A stretch of DNA of 32,607 bases from contig SLRQ01000076.1 of NCBI GenBank assembly GCA_007130885.1, positions 1 through 32,607 of the forward strand. Direction: 5' to 3'. The position numbers and the translations under genes are program-made. Below, in pieces: positions 1 through 8,212 of the stretch (positions are counted from its first letter, which is position 1; every line of letters begins with the position of its first letter). The stretch comes from Deltaproteobacteria bacterium (lineage in GTDB: Bacteria > Myxococcota > Myxococcia > SLRQ01). The notes under the pieces were generated by a model, which was not told the origin of the DNA, did no database searches, and saw only the letters and a program-made list of their open reading frames with translations.

Positions 1-74
1 GGTTTCGCCCAAGCGCTGGACCCGCCGCGCGACGCGGTCCGTGCATGAACAAAGGCCGCGATCCGCACCGCCGC

Positions 75-244
75 CAGCCACTTTCCGCGCTCCCGCGCGC
101 GCTCGAAGAAAACCAAAAGCTCGCCCGATACTTCATTCAAATCAGCCTACTTTTCACTCCAGATCTCACTTGCCTTCAAATTGCACCCCAAGCGAACGAA
201 ATACCTCCGCCAAGCGACTCGGACGATAGAGGGGATACCTCAGG
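75..244 (-). repeat. Left arm of a long imperfect inverted repeat (copy A)
   Basis: Read on the minus strand, this stretch matches 6335-6512 on the plus strand. The outer 32 bases agree at 31 positions by hand alignment. After a short indel, a further block of about 90 bases agrees at about 73. The innermost GC-rich part (GAGCGCGCGCGGGAGCGCGG-like) is also shared. No other copy is apparent in this window. On the minus strand a frame from TTG at 140 stays open to the window edge, but a 1-base indel in the other copy breaks it, so a coding role is doubtful. It could be one end of a mobile unit or a member of a dispersed intergenic repeat family. Confidence 0.75.
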
Positions 245-255
245 GATCCTGTGGG

Positions 256-283
256 TTGATTAATTAGCCTGGGTGGGTATTCT
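256..283 (+). promoter_or_regulatory. Possible sigma70-type promoter of the protease gene
   Basis: TTGATT at 256-261 and TATTCT at 278-283 are separated by 16 bases. They lie just inside the repeat arm and about 40 bases before the chosen start codon. Each box matches consensus only partly. Confidence 0.35.
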
Positions 284-323
284 ACTCAATAGCAGGGCAT
301 TCACTGTTTTGATGGAGGATATA

Positions 324-2786
324 ATGGGTAATTACCCCCCCCCCCCCCGTTTCTTGAAAGCCCGATCCAAGTCTATCAATGTAACCCTGCTGTCGCTGGC
401 GGTCTGCTTCGTCGGCTTGTTCGTGATTATGTTCTCAAGCGAGAGCCAGGCGAAAGATGAAGCAAGCCACGACTCTGCCGATGAACCGCGCTTTCTGAAA
501 GTGTGGGATGGAACGGCGGTACTGGAAGAAGAAGGAAGCCCAGGCGAGGTTGCTTCAGCACTAGCGGGAGACTACGTGCGCCTGTCCGACAATTCGCATT
601 TGGGCGTTGTTACTGGAGCTCGCGGAACTCCATCCGGGCCGGCGAAGCGTTTCATCTCGGTCCATTCTCATACCAGGACGAAGAAGCCTTTAGAGCCTCG
701 CTCGTCAATAGAAGCTGACGTGAACATAGTTGAGCTTCCCGTCATCCACGAATCCGTCCTGGACTGGCTTGCTGCTGACAAGGGTGACACCGAAATCGAC
801 CTCCTCATCACCTTGAAGAGAGAACCTGGCTGGAACGTCAACAGAGAAGCCACTCGGGCAGCTATCCTGAATGAACTGACCGAGTCGGAAGCTGCGGCCC
901 AAAGAAAGACACTTCGTGACTCTTATGCCCACGAAATGGAGGTGCTGCAAGAGGACTTCATCGAACACGTTGCAGCGCATGGAATTCGCGTGACAGAACA
1001 ATTCTCTATCATAAATGCACTTGTTGCGAGTGCAAACAAAGACAACATTAATACTGTACTGGACCACTCGTCGGTGAAGCACGTTATGGACGCAACGTTC
1101 TCTGCTGAGATGGAGCCGGTACTAGAGGATCCAGATGCTTCCATCAGAGGTGGGCCACCCACAATCGATGAGCCACATGTCTGGAATTTCGTTGAGGCCT
1201 CAGGACTGAGCAAATACCGAGATGGGCGTATCTATGAGGGATCTGGCCGCACCATGGCGATAATTGAGCATGACTTCACTCTTACTGACCTGGCTAATCG
1301 GCCGTTCCTCGACGACTACAAGCTCGACCTAGTATGTGCCTGGTTTCCATATTTCCATTGCTGGTGGGAGTATAAAGTGGGGCCTAGGCGAATCATTTCT
1401 GTTTGGGACTGTCAAAATTATCCTTGCGTGGAGTTGAGCTATCCCTTCCTCCCGATAATGTCCACCGACCCCGATTCTTATGTTAATGACCTGACCCCAG
1501 CAAACCACGCCTGGCAAGTATCGGCCATCGCCATGGCGAATGCGGGACCCGACATAGAATACTTTGCGAGCTATGGTCCTCCCGGTCTGCCGCTAGACGA
1601 AGCTCGCCCGCGTAGCGGAGTAGCACCTAAAGCTGAGGCGCACCTCATTCTCACAACGGATAAGGGGGCCAATACCACCATTCGTGCGATCAATCTTGCT
1701 GCGGAACTAGAGGTTGACATAATCAATTACTCAGGAGGCGCCGCGCCTCATTGCTGTGGCACATGTGCAACCGTAGAAGCGCTGAATAATGCAAACCGCA
1801 ATTTCAGCGTTTTGACAGTAAAAACAGCGGGAAATCAGGGTCAAGATGAGGGGTGCAGTGTTACTGCTCCGGGCGAAGCGGCACTCGCATTCACCGTCGG
1901 CGGAACAACGTATGAGGCTGATGGATGTGATTCTAGTGACTGGAACTGTCGCATCCAAAACGCCCATATCTATTCTCAATCCTCCAGGGGTGGCGCTGAT
2001 TACCTAGGCATCACCTCTGCGCGTAGCCTTATAGATGTAGTTGCGCCAGCCCAGCAAAACGAGGTCGCTCAATGGTTTGAATGTAACTTGTGGCATGAGC
2101 CGGACGATTTGTGGCATACTTATAGACCAACCTTGTTCGGAACAAGCTTTGCGGCACCAGCAGTAGCTGGAGCAGCGCTGTTATTTAGAGAATGGTGGAT
2201 TGACCAATTTAGCGGTTTCGTTCCCATTTGGATCATTAGGGATCCCAATCTGCTTGCCATCAATCTCTTGTTGATGACTGACCGGCAAGGAGAAAGTGGG
2301 TTGCTGTCCTCAGGGTTCGACAGTGTTTGGGGTGGCGGACGATTGTCGATGCTGAAGTTCGATAACGAGGGGATGGGACACAACGATTGGATATGGGAAA
2401 CAGGCTGGACCTTTGTAGAAAGCGGATGGACGAATGTTTGCATAAATAATTGTGAGCCCACCAGCTTTCCGGTGCAGAAGGTGGAAACCGTAATAAAGTG
2501 GAAGGAACCTTTTGCTGATGTATACTCTACACAAGGCGCCGACATTGTGCTGTACCTGCAAAAGGGCTGTGACTATCCGGGATGGGAGCCCGGAATGTCG
2601 CCGCAATGGAGTTCTGTTGCTGATGATTATTCTTGGGATACCAAGAAGCGTGTCGCTATGTCTTTCTCGGATGAAACCGCATGTTGGCGTTTTGCCATAC
2701 CGGGTTGGGTGGTCCCTAGTAATCCCTGGGAATCTGGCGAAAGCATTCGAAAGGTGTATTACGCCACGGCGATGAATCACAGATAA
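324..2786 (+). CDS. Exported subtilisin-like (S8) serine protease, phase-variable candidate
   Basis: An 820-residue protein with an N-terminal hydrophobic segment (about residues 18-36) ending in SQA, so it is probably exported. The S8 landmarks are readable in order. The His region is NHAWQVSAIA (His395), the oxyanion Asn is in TAGNQG (Asn504), and the nucleophile is in GTSFAAPAVAG (Ser608). The usual catalytic Asp motif reads MAIIEHDF, with Glu315 at the expected position and Asp two residues later. The start at 324 is chosen because GGAGG at 314-318 sits five bases upstream; ATG at 273 or 312 would be in frame but less well placed. Fourteen C residues follow almost at once. Codons are more AT-rich than in the neighbouring genes, which may indicate transfer. 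The substrate is unknown. The C-terminal 180 residues do not resemble a domain I recognise. Confidence 0.88.
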   Translation: MGNYPPPPRFLKARSKSINVTLLSLAVCFVGLFVIMFSSESQAKDEASHDSADEPRFLKVWDGTAVLEEEGSPGEVASALAGDYVRLSDNSHLGVVTGARGTPSGPAKRFISVHSHTRTKKPLEPRSSIEADVNIVELPVIHESVLDWLAADKGDTEIDLLITLKREPGWNVNREATRAAILNELTESEAAAQRKTLRDSYAHEMEVLQEDFIEHVAAHGIRVTEQFSIINALVASANKDNINTVLDHSSVKHVMDATFSAEMEPVLEDPDASIRGGPPTIDEPHVWNFVEASGLSKYRDGRIYEGSGRTMAIIEHDFTLTDLANRPFLDDYKLDLVCAWFPYFHCWWEYKVGPRRIISVWDCQNYPCVELSYPFLPIMSTDPDSYVNDLTPANHAWQVSAIAMANAGPDIEYFASYGPPGLPLDEARPRSGVAPKAEAHLILTTDKGANTTIRAINLAAELEVDIINYSGGAAPHCCGTCATVEALNNANRNFSVLTVKTAGNQGQDEGCSVTAPGEAALAFTVGGTTYEADGCDSSDWNCRIQNAHIYSQSSRGGADYLGITSARSLIDVVAPAQQNEVAQWFECNLWHEPDDLWHTYRPTLFGTSFAAPAVAGAALLFREWWIDQFSGFVPIWIIRDPNLLAINLLLMTDRQGESGLLSSGFDSVWGGGRLSMLKFDNEGMGHNDWIWETGWTFVESGWTNVCINNCEPTSFPVQKVETVIKWKEPFADVYSTQGADIVLYLQKGCDYPGWEPGMSPQWSSVADDYSWDTKKRVAMSFSDETACWRFAIPGWVVPSNPWESGESIRKVYYATAMNHR
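335..348 (+). repeat. Poly-C tract of 14, codons 4-9 of the protease gene
   Basis: Fourteen consecutive C residues encode four prolines and parts of two flanking codons. Losing one C gives a TGA at 355-357. Gaining one gives a TGA at 458-460. Long homopolymer tracts at the 5' end of surface-protein genes are classic slipped-strand phase-variation sites. A sequencing-length error is also possible at such a tract, although the present length keeps the gene in frame. Confidence 0.9.
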
Positions 2787-2981
2787 GGAGCGCCGTAGGT
2801 TCGGCTTGAGCGAACAGTTAGCCACACGCGTGGAGTTGGATAATTGAAAGGAGCAACCGCATCGTTCTTGAACTGTAGAGACCAAACGTTAGTCCTCGAA
2901 GACAAGTTGAGACAAAGAGCCAGCGTTTGAGACAGGTTTTTGACGCCTGTGGTTGCAGTTTTCAGGATAAGCAGAAGCAAT

Positions 2982-3013
2982 GACTCCGGCGGAGAGCCGC
3001 CGGAGTCGTTTTC
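2982..3013 (+). terminator. Rho-independent terminator after the protease gene
   Basis: An 11-bp perfect stem (GACTCCGGCGG with CCGCCGGAGTC) has an AGAG loop at 2982-3007 and is followed by GTTTTCT. It lies about 195 bases after the protease stop. It also argues against starting the next gene at 2940, because that frame would run through the hairpin. Confidence 0.85.
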
Positions 3014-3068
3014 TGATGCCGGGACAGGGGCTGCTTTCGACGGCACCGCGAGACGAGAGGAGAAGGAG

Positions 3069-6000
3069 ATGGGCAAGTCATGCTGTTTTGGCGGAACGGT
3101 GGTAAGGTCGCTCGCAGTTGTGCCGCATGCTTTCTTGTCTGGTGTCGCCGCCGCTTTTTTCATGGCGGGAGGATGCGGAGATGAGACCGGGCCTTCGGAA
3201 ACGAAGAGCGCGGTTCTCGAGGTGAGTCCGGATCCCGTTGAGCTTCCGGATACCAACTTGGGTAGCCGCTCCGTGCTTTTCGTGGAGCTTTGGAACGAGG
3301 GTGACGGCGATCTGGAGCTCGCCGATGTGCCTTTCCTCGTCGAGGACGAAGAGGAGGATGGGAGTGCGATCTCGGCGGGGGAGATGCTCGTCGACTGCGA
3401 GGAACCGGATACCGCCGAGGAGGCTGAATCCCTCGTGCTTCCGCCCGGAGATTGTAGAGCGCTCGAGCTTACCTTCTCGCCGCTGGAGACAGGGGTCTTT
3501 CAAAGAGAGCTTCGCATCGAGAGTAATGCCGAAGGCGGCGATGAGGCCGGAGTCCACTTGGTCCCGGTAGTAGGCACGGCAGTCGCTCCGAAGATCGAGC
3601 TGTGCCTTCCGCAATCCGAGTGCGTCGAGGAAGAGGTGTGCTGGAGCTCTTTTTACGGCGAGCGTCCTCTTCTCACTTTCGATAAGACGAGCCTCGAAGA
3701 GAGCCGCTCCTGCCCCGTTGGAGTAAACAACCTTGGAGATGGGCTGCTGAAGGTGACCGGTTGGGGCTTCAGTGAAGGGAACCGCTTCGGTGATTTCTCC
3801 CTGAATCCTTCCCAGCTATGCGACATCGAGCTCGAGCCCGGCGAAAGCGTCGAGCTGGAGGTCTCCTTTTCGCCGATGACAGGCGGCGTCAGAGAGGGGA
3901 CCATCGCCATCACTTCCGATGACCCATCGCCCTCAAACATCTGGATTGATGTGAGCGGTATCGGAGAAGGTCCACGCGTCTGCGTAGACCCGATGCCTCT
4001 CTTGGATTTCGGCGAGGTGGTGGCCGGCGAAACCGTCCAGGGGACGGTCGCGCTCGAGAGCTGCGGCACCATGGCTCTAGATGTAACCGATGCCTGGACG
4101 ACCAACGCTACCGGCACGGATGAAAGCGACGTCTATTTCATATCCGAGGGAGCGCCCGTCTCGGCTCACTTGGAGCCGGGCGAGAAGCTTTCCCTTCCGA
4201 TCGATTTCTCGCCGCTCGAGCCCGGCGTCGTCAACGGACGGGTGTACTTCGCAACGAATGACCCTGTCGCACCGCGAGGCTACATCAATCTGACCGGCGA
4301 GGGGCTGCCGCCCCCGGTCTGTGAGCTGGTGGTGGATGGCGGCTATCATCTCCCTTTCGGAATCGTCGAGGCCGGCGAGCATGTTGTCCGCGGCCTACAG
4401 GTTTCGAACCGGGGAGAGCTGGCCTGCTCCGAAGTGGAAGGCGCGGTCACTGGAGGTGAAGAGGGCTTCTTCGAGCATGTTTCCCCTTCGGCGCAGGAGC
4501 AGCCTTTCGAAATCGAGCCGGGCGAGAGTGTCTTCTTCGACCTTCGGTACGCGCCGGAGAGCGCCGACGGACTTCATGAGGCGGCGTTTACCATCACGAC
4601 TTCCGATGCCGGCGATATAGAGGTGAGTCTATCGGGGGATGCGTCGGAGGAGCCGGTCTGCAACCTCGTCCTCAGTCCCAAGCGCACCGGAAAACACATG
4701 CCGGAGCGCGCGGGGTTCGACTGGCGGCGCTGGATGGACTTCGAGGATGTCGCTGTAGGCGATACGGAAACGCTTTCCGTGCTGCTCGAGAATGTAGGTT
4801 CGGCGGACTGCACGGTGGACGAGACGGGGCTATTGGAGCTTTACCCGCTCGTTCCCGTGGAGGGCTTCGAGGCGACGGCTTCCGGCGGCAAGGTCGAAGT
4901 GGACGGGGAGCAAACCAGCGTTATTTCGCCCGGCGAGGTGGGCGAGATCAACGTCCGGTTTACTCCTTTGAATGCGCACTTCCACCGAGGGCGGCTGGTG
5001 ATATCGACGGATGATCCAGCCTCGGCGGACACTGATGACGCTCCGGGCACCTACGAGGTCGGCCTCACCGGCAAGGGAGTGCGCGCTAGGGCTGCCGCGG
5101 TGCCTGAGAGGCTGGACTTTGGAGAGGTCACGGGCGGCTGCGTCTCGCGGGTTCGTGAGGTCAATGTGTGGGCAACCGGCGGCATGCCGGTAACGCTTGA
5201 GGAGCCCGCCTTGGAGGGTGACGGCTCCTTCGAACTCATCGCGGCGCCGGAAGCGGGCGAAACGCTTCTGCCTGGGAAGAAGGTAACATACGAGATCCGC
5301 TTTGTACCGCCCGAGGGCTCCGGAACGCACGAAGCTGCCTTGAAGGTGGGAACGAGCGCCGGAGGCGAGGTGGTGGTTGATCTCGAGGGCCGGAGCACGG
5401 AAGAGACGTTTTGGAAAGATGAACACTTGCAGGCTGACGAGCCCAAGGTCGACGTACTTTGGGTCATCGACGACTCGCCTCGAATGTCGGACTTCGCGGC
5501 GCATCTAGGCCATAATGTCCATGAGTTCATGGTGCGACACAAAGATATGGAATCAGACGCCCAGTATGGAGTCATAACCACCGACTGGAGCGATCCCGAC
5601 AAGTCGGGGAGGCTCCAGGGAGATCCTCTGGTCGTGACCCTCGACCACCCGGACCCGGTCCAGGCCGTCCTTGACAACGCGTATGTAGGCACCGGCGGCC
5701 ACTACGCCGAGCAGCCGTTCGAGATGGCGGTCAGGGCGTTGAGCGAGCCGCTTGCGAGTGGTCACAACGCGGGCTTTAGGAGGAAAGGGGCGCGGCTTGA
5801 GGTCATATTCGTTGGCACCGGAATCGAGCAATCTGAAGGAACCGTCGCTTACTATGCCGACTTCCTTCATAGCCTGAAGCCCCCGGGTGTGCCTTTTGAC
5901 ATCTATATCGTGGCGGGCAATCCCGAAACCGGCTGCGCAATCGAGCACGGCCGCACTCTTCCAGGAGACAGGTATTTCGATCTGGCTGAGACTGCGCCGC

Positions 6001-6263
6001 GAGCCCAGCTCGAGTCTTTCTGCGACTCATGGGGCCCGATGGCCGACAGAATCTGTTTAGGTTTTGGGCGCCAGACATTTTCACTGTCTCGTGAGCCGGA
6101 CCTCAGCACCTTGCAGGTTCTAGTAGACGGCGATCTCGTTCCGAAGGCCGGCAACTGGGAGTACCGAGTCGGCGACAACACCATCGTCTTCGACACGTCG
6201 TCGATACCCGGGCCAGGCTCGACGATCGAGATCTTCTACGAAGCGCTATGCCGTAGTTCCTAA
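3069..6263 (+). CDS. Surface lipoprotein with six ASH-type repeats and a C-terminal VWA-like domain
   Basis: A 1064-residue protein starting at ATG 3069, preceded by the strong purine-rich ribosome site GAGAGGAGAAGGAG. The N-terminus has an export segment ending in MAGGC, so Cys36 is the probable lipidation site. Residues of about 45-770 hold about six beta-sandwich repeats of the ASH/HYDIN or choice-of-anchor-D type. Each has a variant of the core LDFGEV..G followed by NxG and FSP or FTP with a final GxG. A VWA-like fold begins at VDVLWVIDDSPRM (about 795-807). Its MIDAS triad DxSxS reads D801, S803, R805, so metal binding may be altered. The final 60 residues match the tail often seen on myxobacterial VWA proteins. 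The likely role is adhesion or a structural surface role; the partner is unknown. The gene follows the protease inside the same inverted repeat. Confidence 0.88.
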   Translation: MGKSCCFGGTVVRSLAVVPHAFLSGVAAAFFMAGGCGDETGPSETKSAVLEVSPDPVELPDTNLGSRSVLFVELWNEGDGDLELADVPFLVEDEEEDGSAISAGEMLVDCEEPDTAEEAESLVLPPGDCRALELTFSPLETGVFQRELRIESNAEGGDEAGVHLVPVVGTAVAPKIELCLPQSECVEEEVCWSSFYGERPLLTFDKTSLEESRSCPVGVNNLGDGLLKVTGWGFSEGNRFGDFSLNPSQLCDIELEPGESVELEVSFSPMTGGVREGTIAITSDDPSPSNIWIDVSGIGEGPRVCVDPMPLLDFGEVVAGETVQGTVALESCGTMALDVTDAWTTNATGTDESDVYFISEGAPVSAHLEPGEKLSLPIDFSPLEPGVVNGRVYFATNDPVAPRGYINLTGEGLPPPVCELVVDGGYHLPFGIVEAGEHVVRGLQVSNRGELACSEVEGAVTGGEEGFFEHVSPSAQEQPFEIEPGESVFFDLRYAPESADGLHEAAFTITTSDAGDIEVSLSGDASEEPVCNLVLSPKRTGKHMPERAGFDWRRWMDFEDVAVGDTETLSVLLENVGSADCTVDETGLLELYPLVPVEGFEATASGGKVEVDGEQTSVISPGEVGEINVRFTPLNAHFHRGRLVISTDDPASADTDDAPGTYEVGLTGKGVRARAAAVPERLDFGEVTGGCVSRVREVNVWATGGMPVTLEEPALEGDGSFELIAAPEAGETLLPGKKVTYEIRFVPPEGSGTHEAALKVGTSAGGEVVVDLEGRSTEETFWKDEHLQADEPKVDVLWVIDDSPRMSDFAAHLGHNVHEFMVRHKDMESDAQYGVITTDWSDPDKSGRLQGDPLVVTLDHPDPVQAVLDNAYVGTGGHYAEQPFEMAVRALSEPLASGHNAGFRRKGARLEVIFVGTGIEQSEGTVAYYADFLHSLKPPGVPFDIYIVAGNPETGCAIEHGRTLPGDRYFDLAETAPRAQLESFCDSWGPMADRICLGFGRQTFSLSREPDLSTLQVLVDGDLVPKAGNWEYRVGDNTIVFDTSSIPGPGSTIEIFYEALCRSS

Positions 6264-6289
6264 ACGCTCGGAGCCCCTGTGAATTGGTG

Positions 6290-6316
6290 GGTTCCGGCCC
6301 TCGCCGGAACCTGTTT
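6290..6316 (+). terminator. Terminator after the ASH/VWA lipoprotein gene
   Basis: A 9-bp perfect stem GGTTCCGGC / GCCGGAACC with a four-base loop is followed by TGTTTAG, 27 bases after the stop codon. The T-run is short, so termination strength is uncertain. Confidence 0.7.
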
Positions 6317-6334
6317 AGCCTTTGAGAGCCGCGC

Positions 6335-6512
6335 TCCTGAGCTATCCCCTCTATCGTCCGAGTCGCTAGGTAGAGGAATCCCGAGGTATTTCGATCGCTT
6401 TGGGTTCAATCTGAAGGCGAGGAAGAGTCGGAGTGCAAAGTAGGCAGGTTTGAATCAGGCATTGGGCGAGCTCGGACTGTTATTCGCGCCGCGCGCGGGA
6501 GCGCGGAATGGC
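6335..6512 (+). repeat. Right arm of the long imperfect inverted repeat (copy B)
   Basis: This is the plus-strand partner of 75-244. The best block starts at CCTGAGCTATCCCCTCTATC and continues with AGGTATTTCG, GGAGTG, AAAGTAGGC, TTTGAAT and GGGCGAGCT, all in the same order as in copy A. It starts just after the preceding terminator. The arm occupies much of the 457-base gap before the rubrerythrin gene. Confidence 0.75.
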
Positions 6513-6720
6513 GAGCGCGGTGAGTGCTGGGCGGGTGTCCTTCAGAGGCATAGTGGATTGTCGAGGGCTGTGGGATGTGACACACTGCTTGGCCCGCTGA
6601 GCTTCAGTGAGCCGGTGACGGCTCCTGACGGGAGGCGTCCGGCGAGCAATGGCTCGGAGGCCCCGAAGCTGCACGTCGGGATTGACCTGAATAATAAACC
6701 CTCTCACCGAAGGAGCAGCA
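6513..6720 (+). other. Gene-free leader before rubrerythrin
   Basis: No credible gene is present. A small hairpin GAGCCG-GTGA-CGGCTC occurs near 6609-6624, and the surrounding GC-rich sequence could fold, but it matches no riboswitch I recognise. The rubrerythrin ribosome site (AAGGAG, about 6710-6715) is at its right end. A clear promoter was not found. Confidence 0.4.
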
Positions 6721-7293
6721 ATGTCTATAAAGGGAACACAAACGGAAGCGAACCTACTCAAATCTTTCGCGGGAGAGTCCCAGGCGTCGAACCGTTACGA
6801 CTACTGGGCCAAGATAGCCAAGAAGGAAGGCTACGAGCAAATCTCGGAGATCTTCACTGAAACCGCGTCCGATGAGCGCCAGCATGCAAAGCAGTTCTTC
6901 AAGCACCTCGAGGGAGGCATGGTCGAGATCACCGCCGCCTACCCGGCGGGCACCCTGTCCTCGACCGAGGAGAACCTTCTGGCCGCGGCCAACGGAGAAC
7001 GAGAAGAATGGACGGAACTCTACCCCACCTTCGCTGAAGTAGCTCGCAAGGAGGGTTTCGAGCAGATAGCAGCTACTTTTCAAGCAATAGCCACGGCGGA
7101 AAAGGCTCACGAGGACCGTTTCAAGAGACTCTATGACAACCTCAAGGCCGACAGGGTTTTCAGTCGCGAGGAAGAGGTAGAGTGGCGATGCGGCAACTGC
7201 GGATACGTTCAAACCGGAACCGAGCCACCGAGCAAGTGTCCGGCGTGCGCGCATCCGCGAGCTCACTTCAGAGTTCGAGAGGCAAACTACTAG
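6721..7293 (+). CDS. rbr: Rubrerythrin
   Basis: A 190-residue cytosolic non-heme iron peroxidase that reduces hydrogen peroxide. The N-terminal four-helix ferritin-like domain carries the paired Glu and ExxH di-iron signatures, visible in AGESQASNRY, TASDERQHAK and ATAEKAHEDR. The C-terminal rubredoxin-like iron site has two CxxC pairs, C157/C160 and C173/C176. The length and domain order are those of classical rubrerythrins. GGAG precedes the ATG at good spacing. Rubrerythrin is typical of anaerobic or microaerobic metabolism. It stands alone ahead of a sirtuin gene, with a hairpin between them, so it is probably transcribed separately. Confidence 0.96.
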   Translation: MSIKGTQTEANLLKSFAGESQASNRYDYWAKIAKKEGYEQISEIFTETASDERQHAKQFFKHLEGGMVEITAAYPAGTLSSTEENLLAAANGEREEWTELYPTFAEVARKEGFEQIAATFQAIATAEKAHEDRFKRLYDNLKADRVFSREEEVEWRCGNCGYVQTGTEPPSKCPACAHPRAHFRVREANY

Positions 7294-7328
7294 CCTACTC
7301 GGCGCCGCGGTGCGGCGATTGCAAAGAC

Positions 7329-7358
7329 GGCCCGCTATGTCTAATAGGCATGCGGGCC
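7329..7358 (+). terminator. Hairpin after rubrerythrin
   Basis: Perfect 7-bp arms GGCCCGC and GCGGGCC enclose an inner ATG/CAT pairing. No T-run follows, so it may be a factor-assisted or weak terminator. Confidence 0.45.
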
Positions 7359-7401
7359 TACTCGTTCAACAATTAGTACTGGAATCATCCTGGGGGATGC
7401 C

Positions 7402-8130
7402 ATGCGAAAGACGGACGCGAACATAGTCGTTCTTACAGGAGCTGGAATATCAAAAGAGTCAGGAATCGATACTTTCCGTGACAAAGGCGGCATTTGGACC
7501 CAGGTCAGCATCGAGGACGTGGCCACTCCCGAAGCTTTTCAGCGTGACCCGGAACGAGTCTTGGCCTTCTACGATGAGCGCCGAAAGCAGCTCGCATCCA
7601 AGGATGTAAAACCAAATGCCGCGCATCGCGCTCTGGTCACGCTGGAGAAGGAGTGGCCCGGCTCCGTGATGGTCGTCACTCAAAACATCGACGACCTGCA
7701 TGACCGTGCAGGACAGAAGAATCTTTTGCACATGCACGGAGAGCTATTGAAGGCTCGGTGTCTCAAGTGCAAACGCGTTCACTCTTGGAAAGGGGACATT
7801 CACGTGGACGCGATCTGTCCCTCCTGCCGGCAGCCGTCACGGCTCCGCCCCCACATAGTATGGTTCGGCGAAGTTCCGCTCTATATGGATCAAATACAAA
7901 AGGCGCTGACCGACTGCGGCATCTTCATTTCGGTAGGCACCTCCGGCGCCGTCTATCCCGCGGCGGGTTTCGTTCAATACGCTCGAACGCACGCGGGCGC
8001 GCACACAGTGGAGCTGAACCTAGAGGCCTCCGCGGGCAGCTCTCTCTTTGACGAGCACCATCACGGATCGGCTACCGAGATAGTTCCGACTTATGTCGAG
8101 ACACTTCTCGGCGACGGTCCGAGGCCCTGA
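7402..8130 (+). CDS. cobB: Sir2-family NAD-dependent protein deacylase
   Basis: A 242-residue sirtuin that removes acyl groups from lysines using NAD. The NAD-binding motif GAGISKESGIDTFR is at residues 13-26. TQNIDDLH precedes the catalytic His112 in HMHGE. The structural zinc site is C120/C123 and C139/C142. Tyr57 and Arg60 (FYDERR) match the acyl-pocket pair of SIRT5-like class III enzymes such as E. coli CobB. Desuccinylase as well as deacetylase activity is therefore plausible by family knowledge. The ATG follows GGGGGATGCC. The gene is monocistronic by appearance, 108 bases after rubrerythrin. Confidence 0.95.
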   Translation: MRKTDANIVVLTGAGISKESGIDTFRDKGGIWTQVSIEDVATPEAFQRDPERVLAFYDERRKQLASKDVKPNAAHRALVTLEKEWPGSVMVVTQNIDDLHDRAGQKNLLHMHGELLKARCLKCKRVHSWKGDIHVDAICPSCRQPSRLRPHIVWFGEVPLYMDQIQKALTDCGIFISVGTSGAVYPAAGFVQYARTHAGAHTVELNLEASAGSSLFDEHHHGSATEIVPTYVETLLGDGPRP

Positions 8131-8212
8131 GGGTCACTCCATTCTTCGAAATGTCTTTCTAGGCAACAATGAAACATAAAGGCTGAATCATCAAAGAACC
8201 TCCGGAGAGATT

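Noticed and set aside
1..140. Partial minus-strand gene at the left edge
   Set aside because: The frame is open, but the matching repeat copy has a 1-base indel that breaks it, so it is treated as a repeat only.
2310..2885. 191-residue minus-strand frame opposite the protease gene
   Set aside because: It overlaps the conserved protease coding region and its translation shows no domain or signal; a shadow frame.
2940..3068. N-terminal extension of the ASH/VWA lipoprotein
   Set aside because: It runs through the strong terminator hairpin at 2982-3007, and the ATG at 3069 has a far better ribosome site and begins the signal peptide.
6450..6860. 136-residue plus-strand frame
   Set aside because: It begins in the repeat arm and overlaps rubrerythrin in another frame; no recognisable content.
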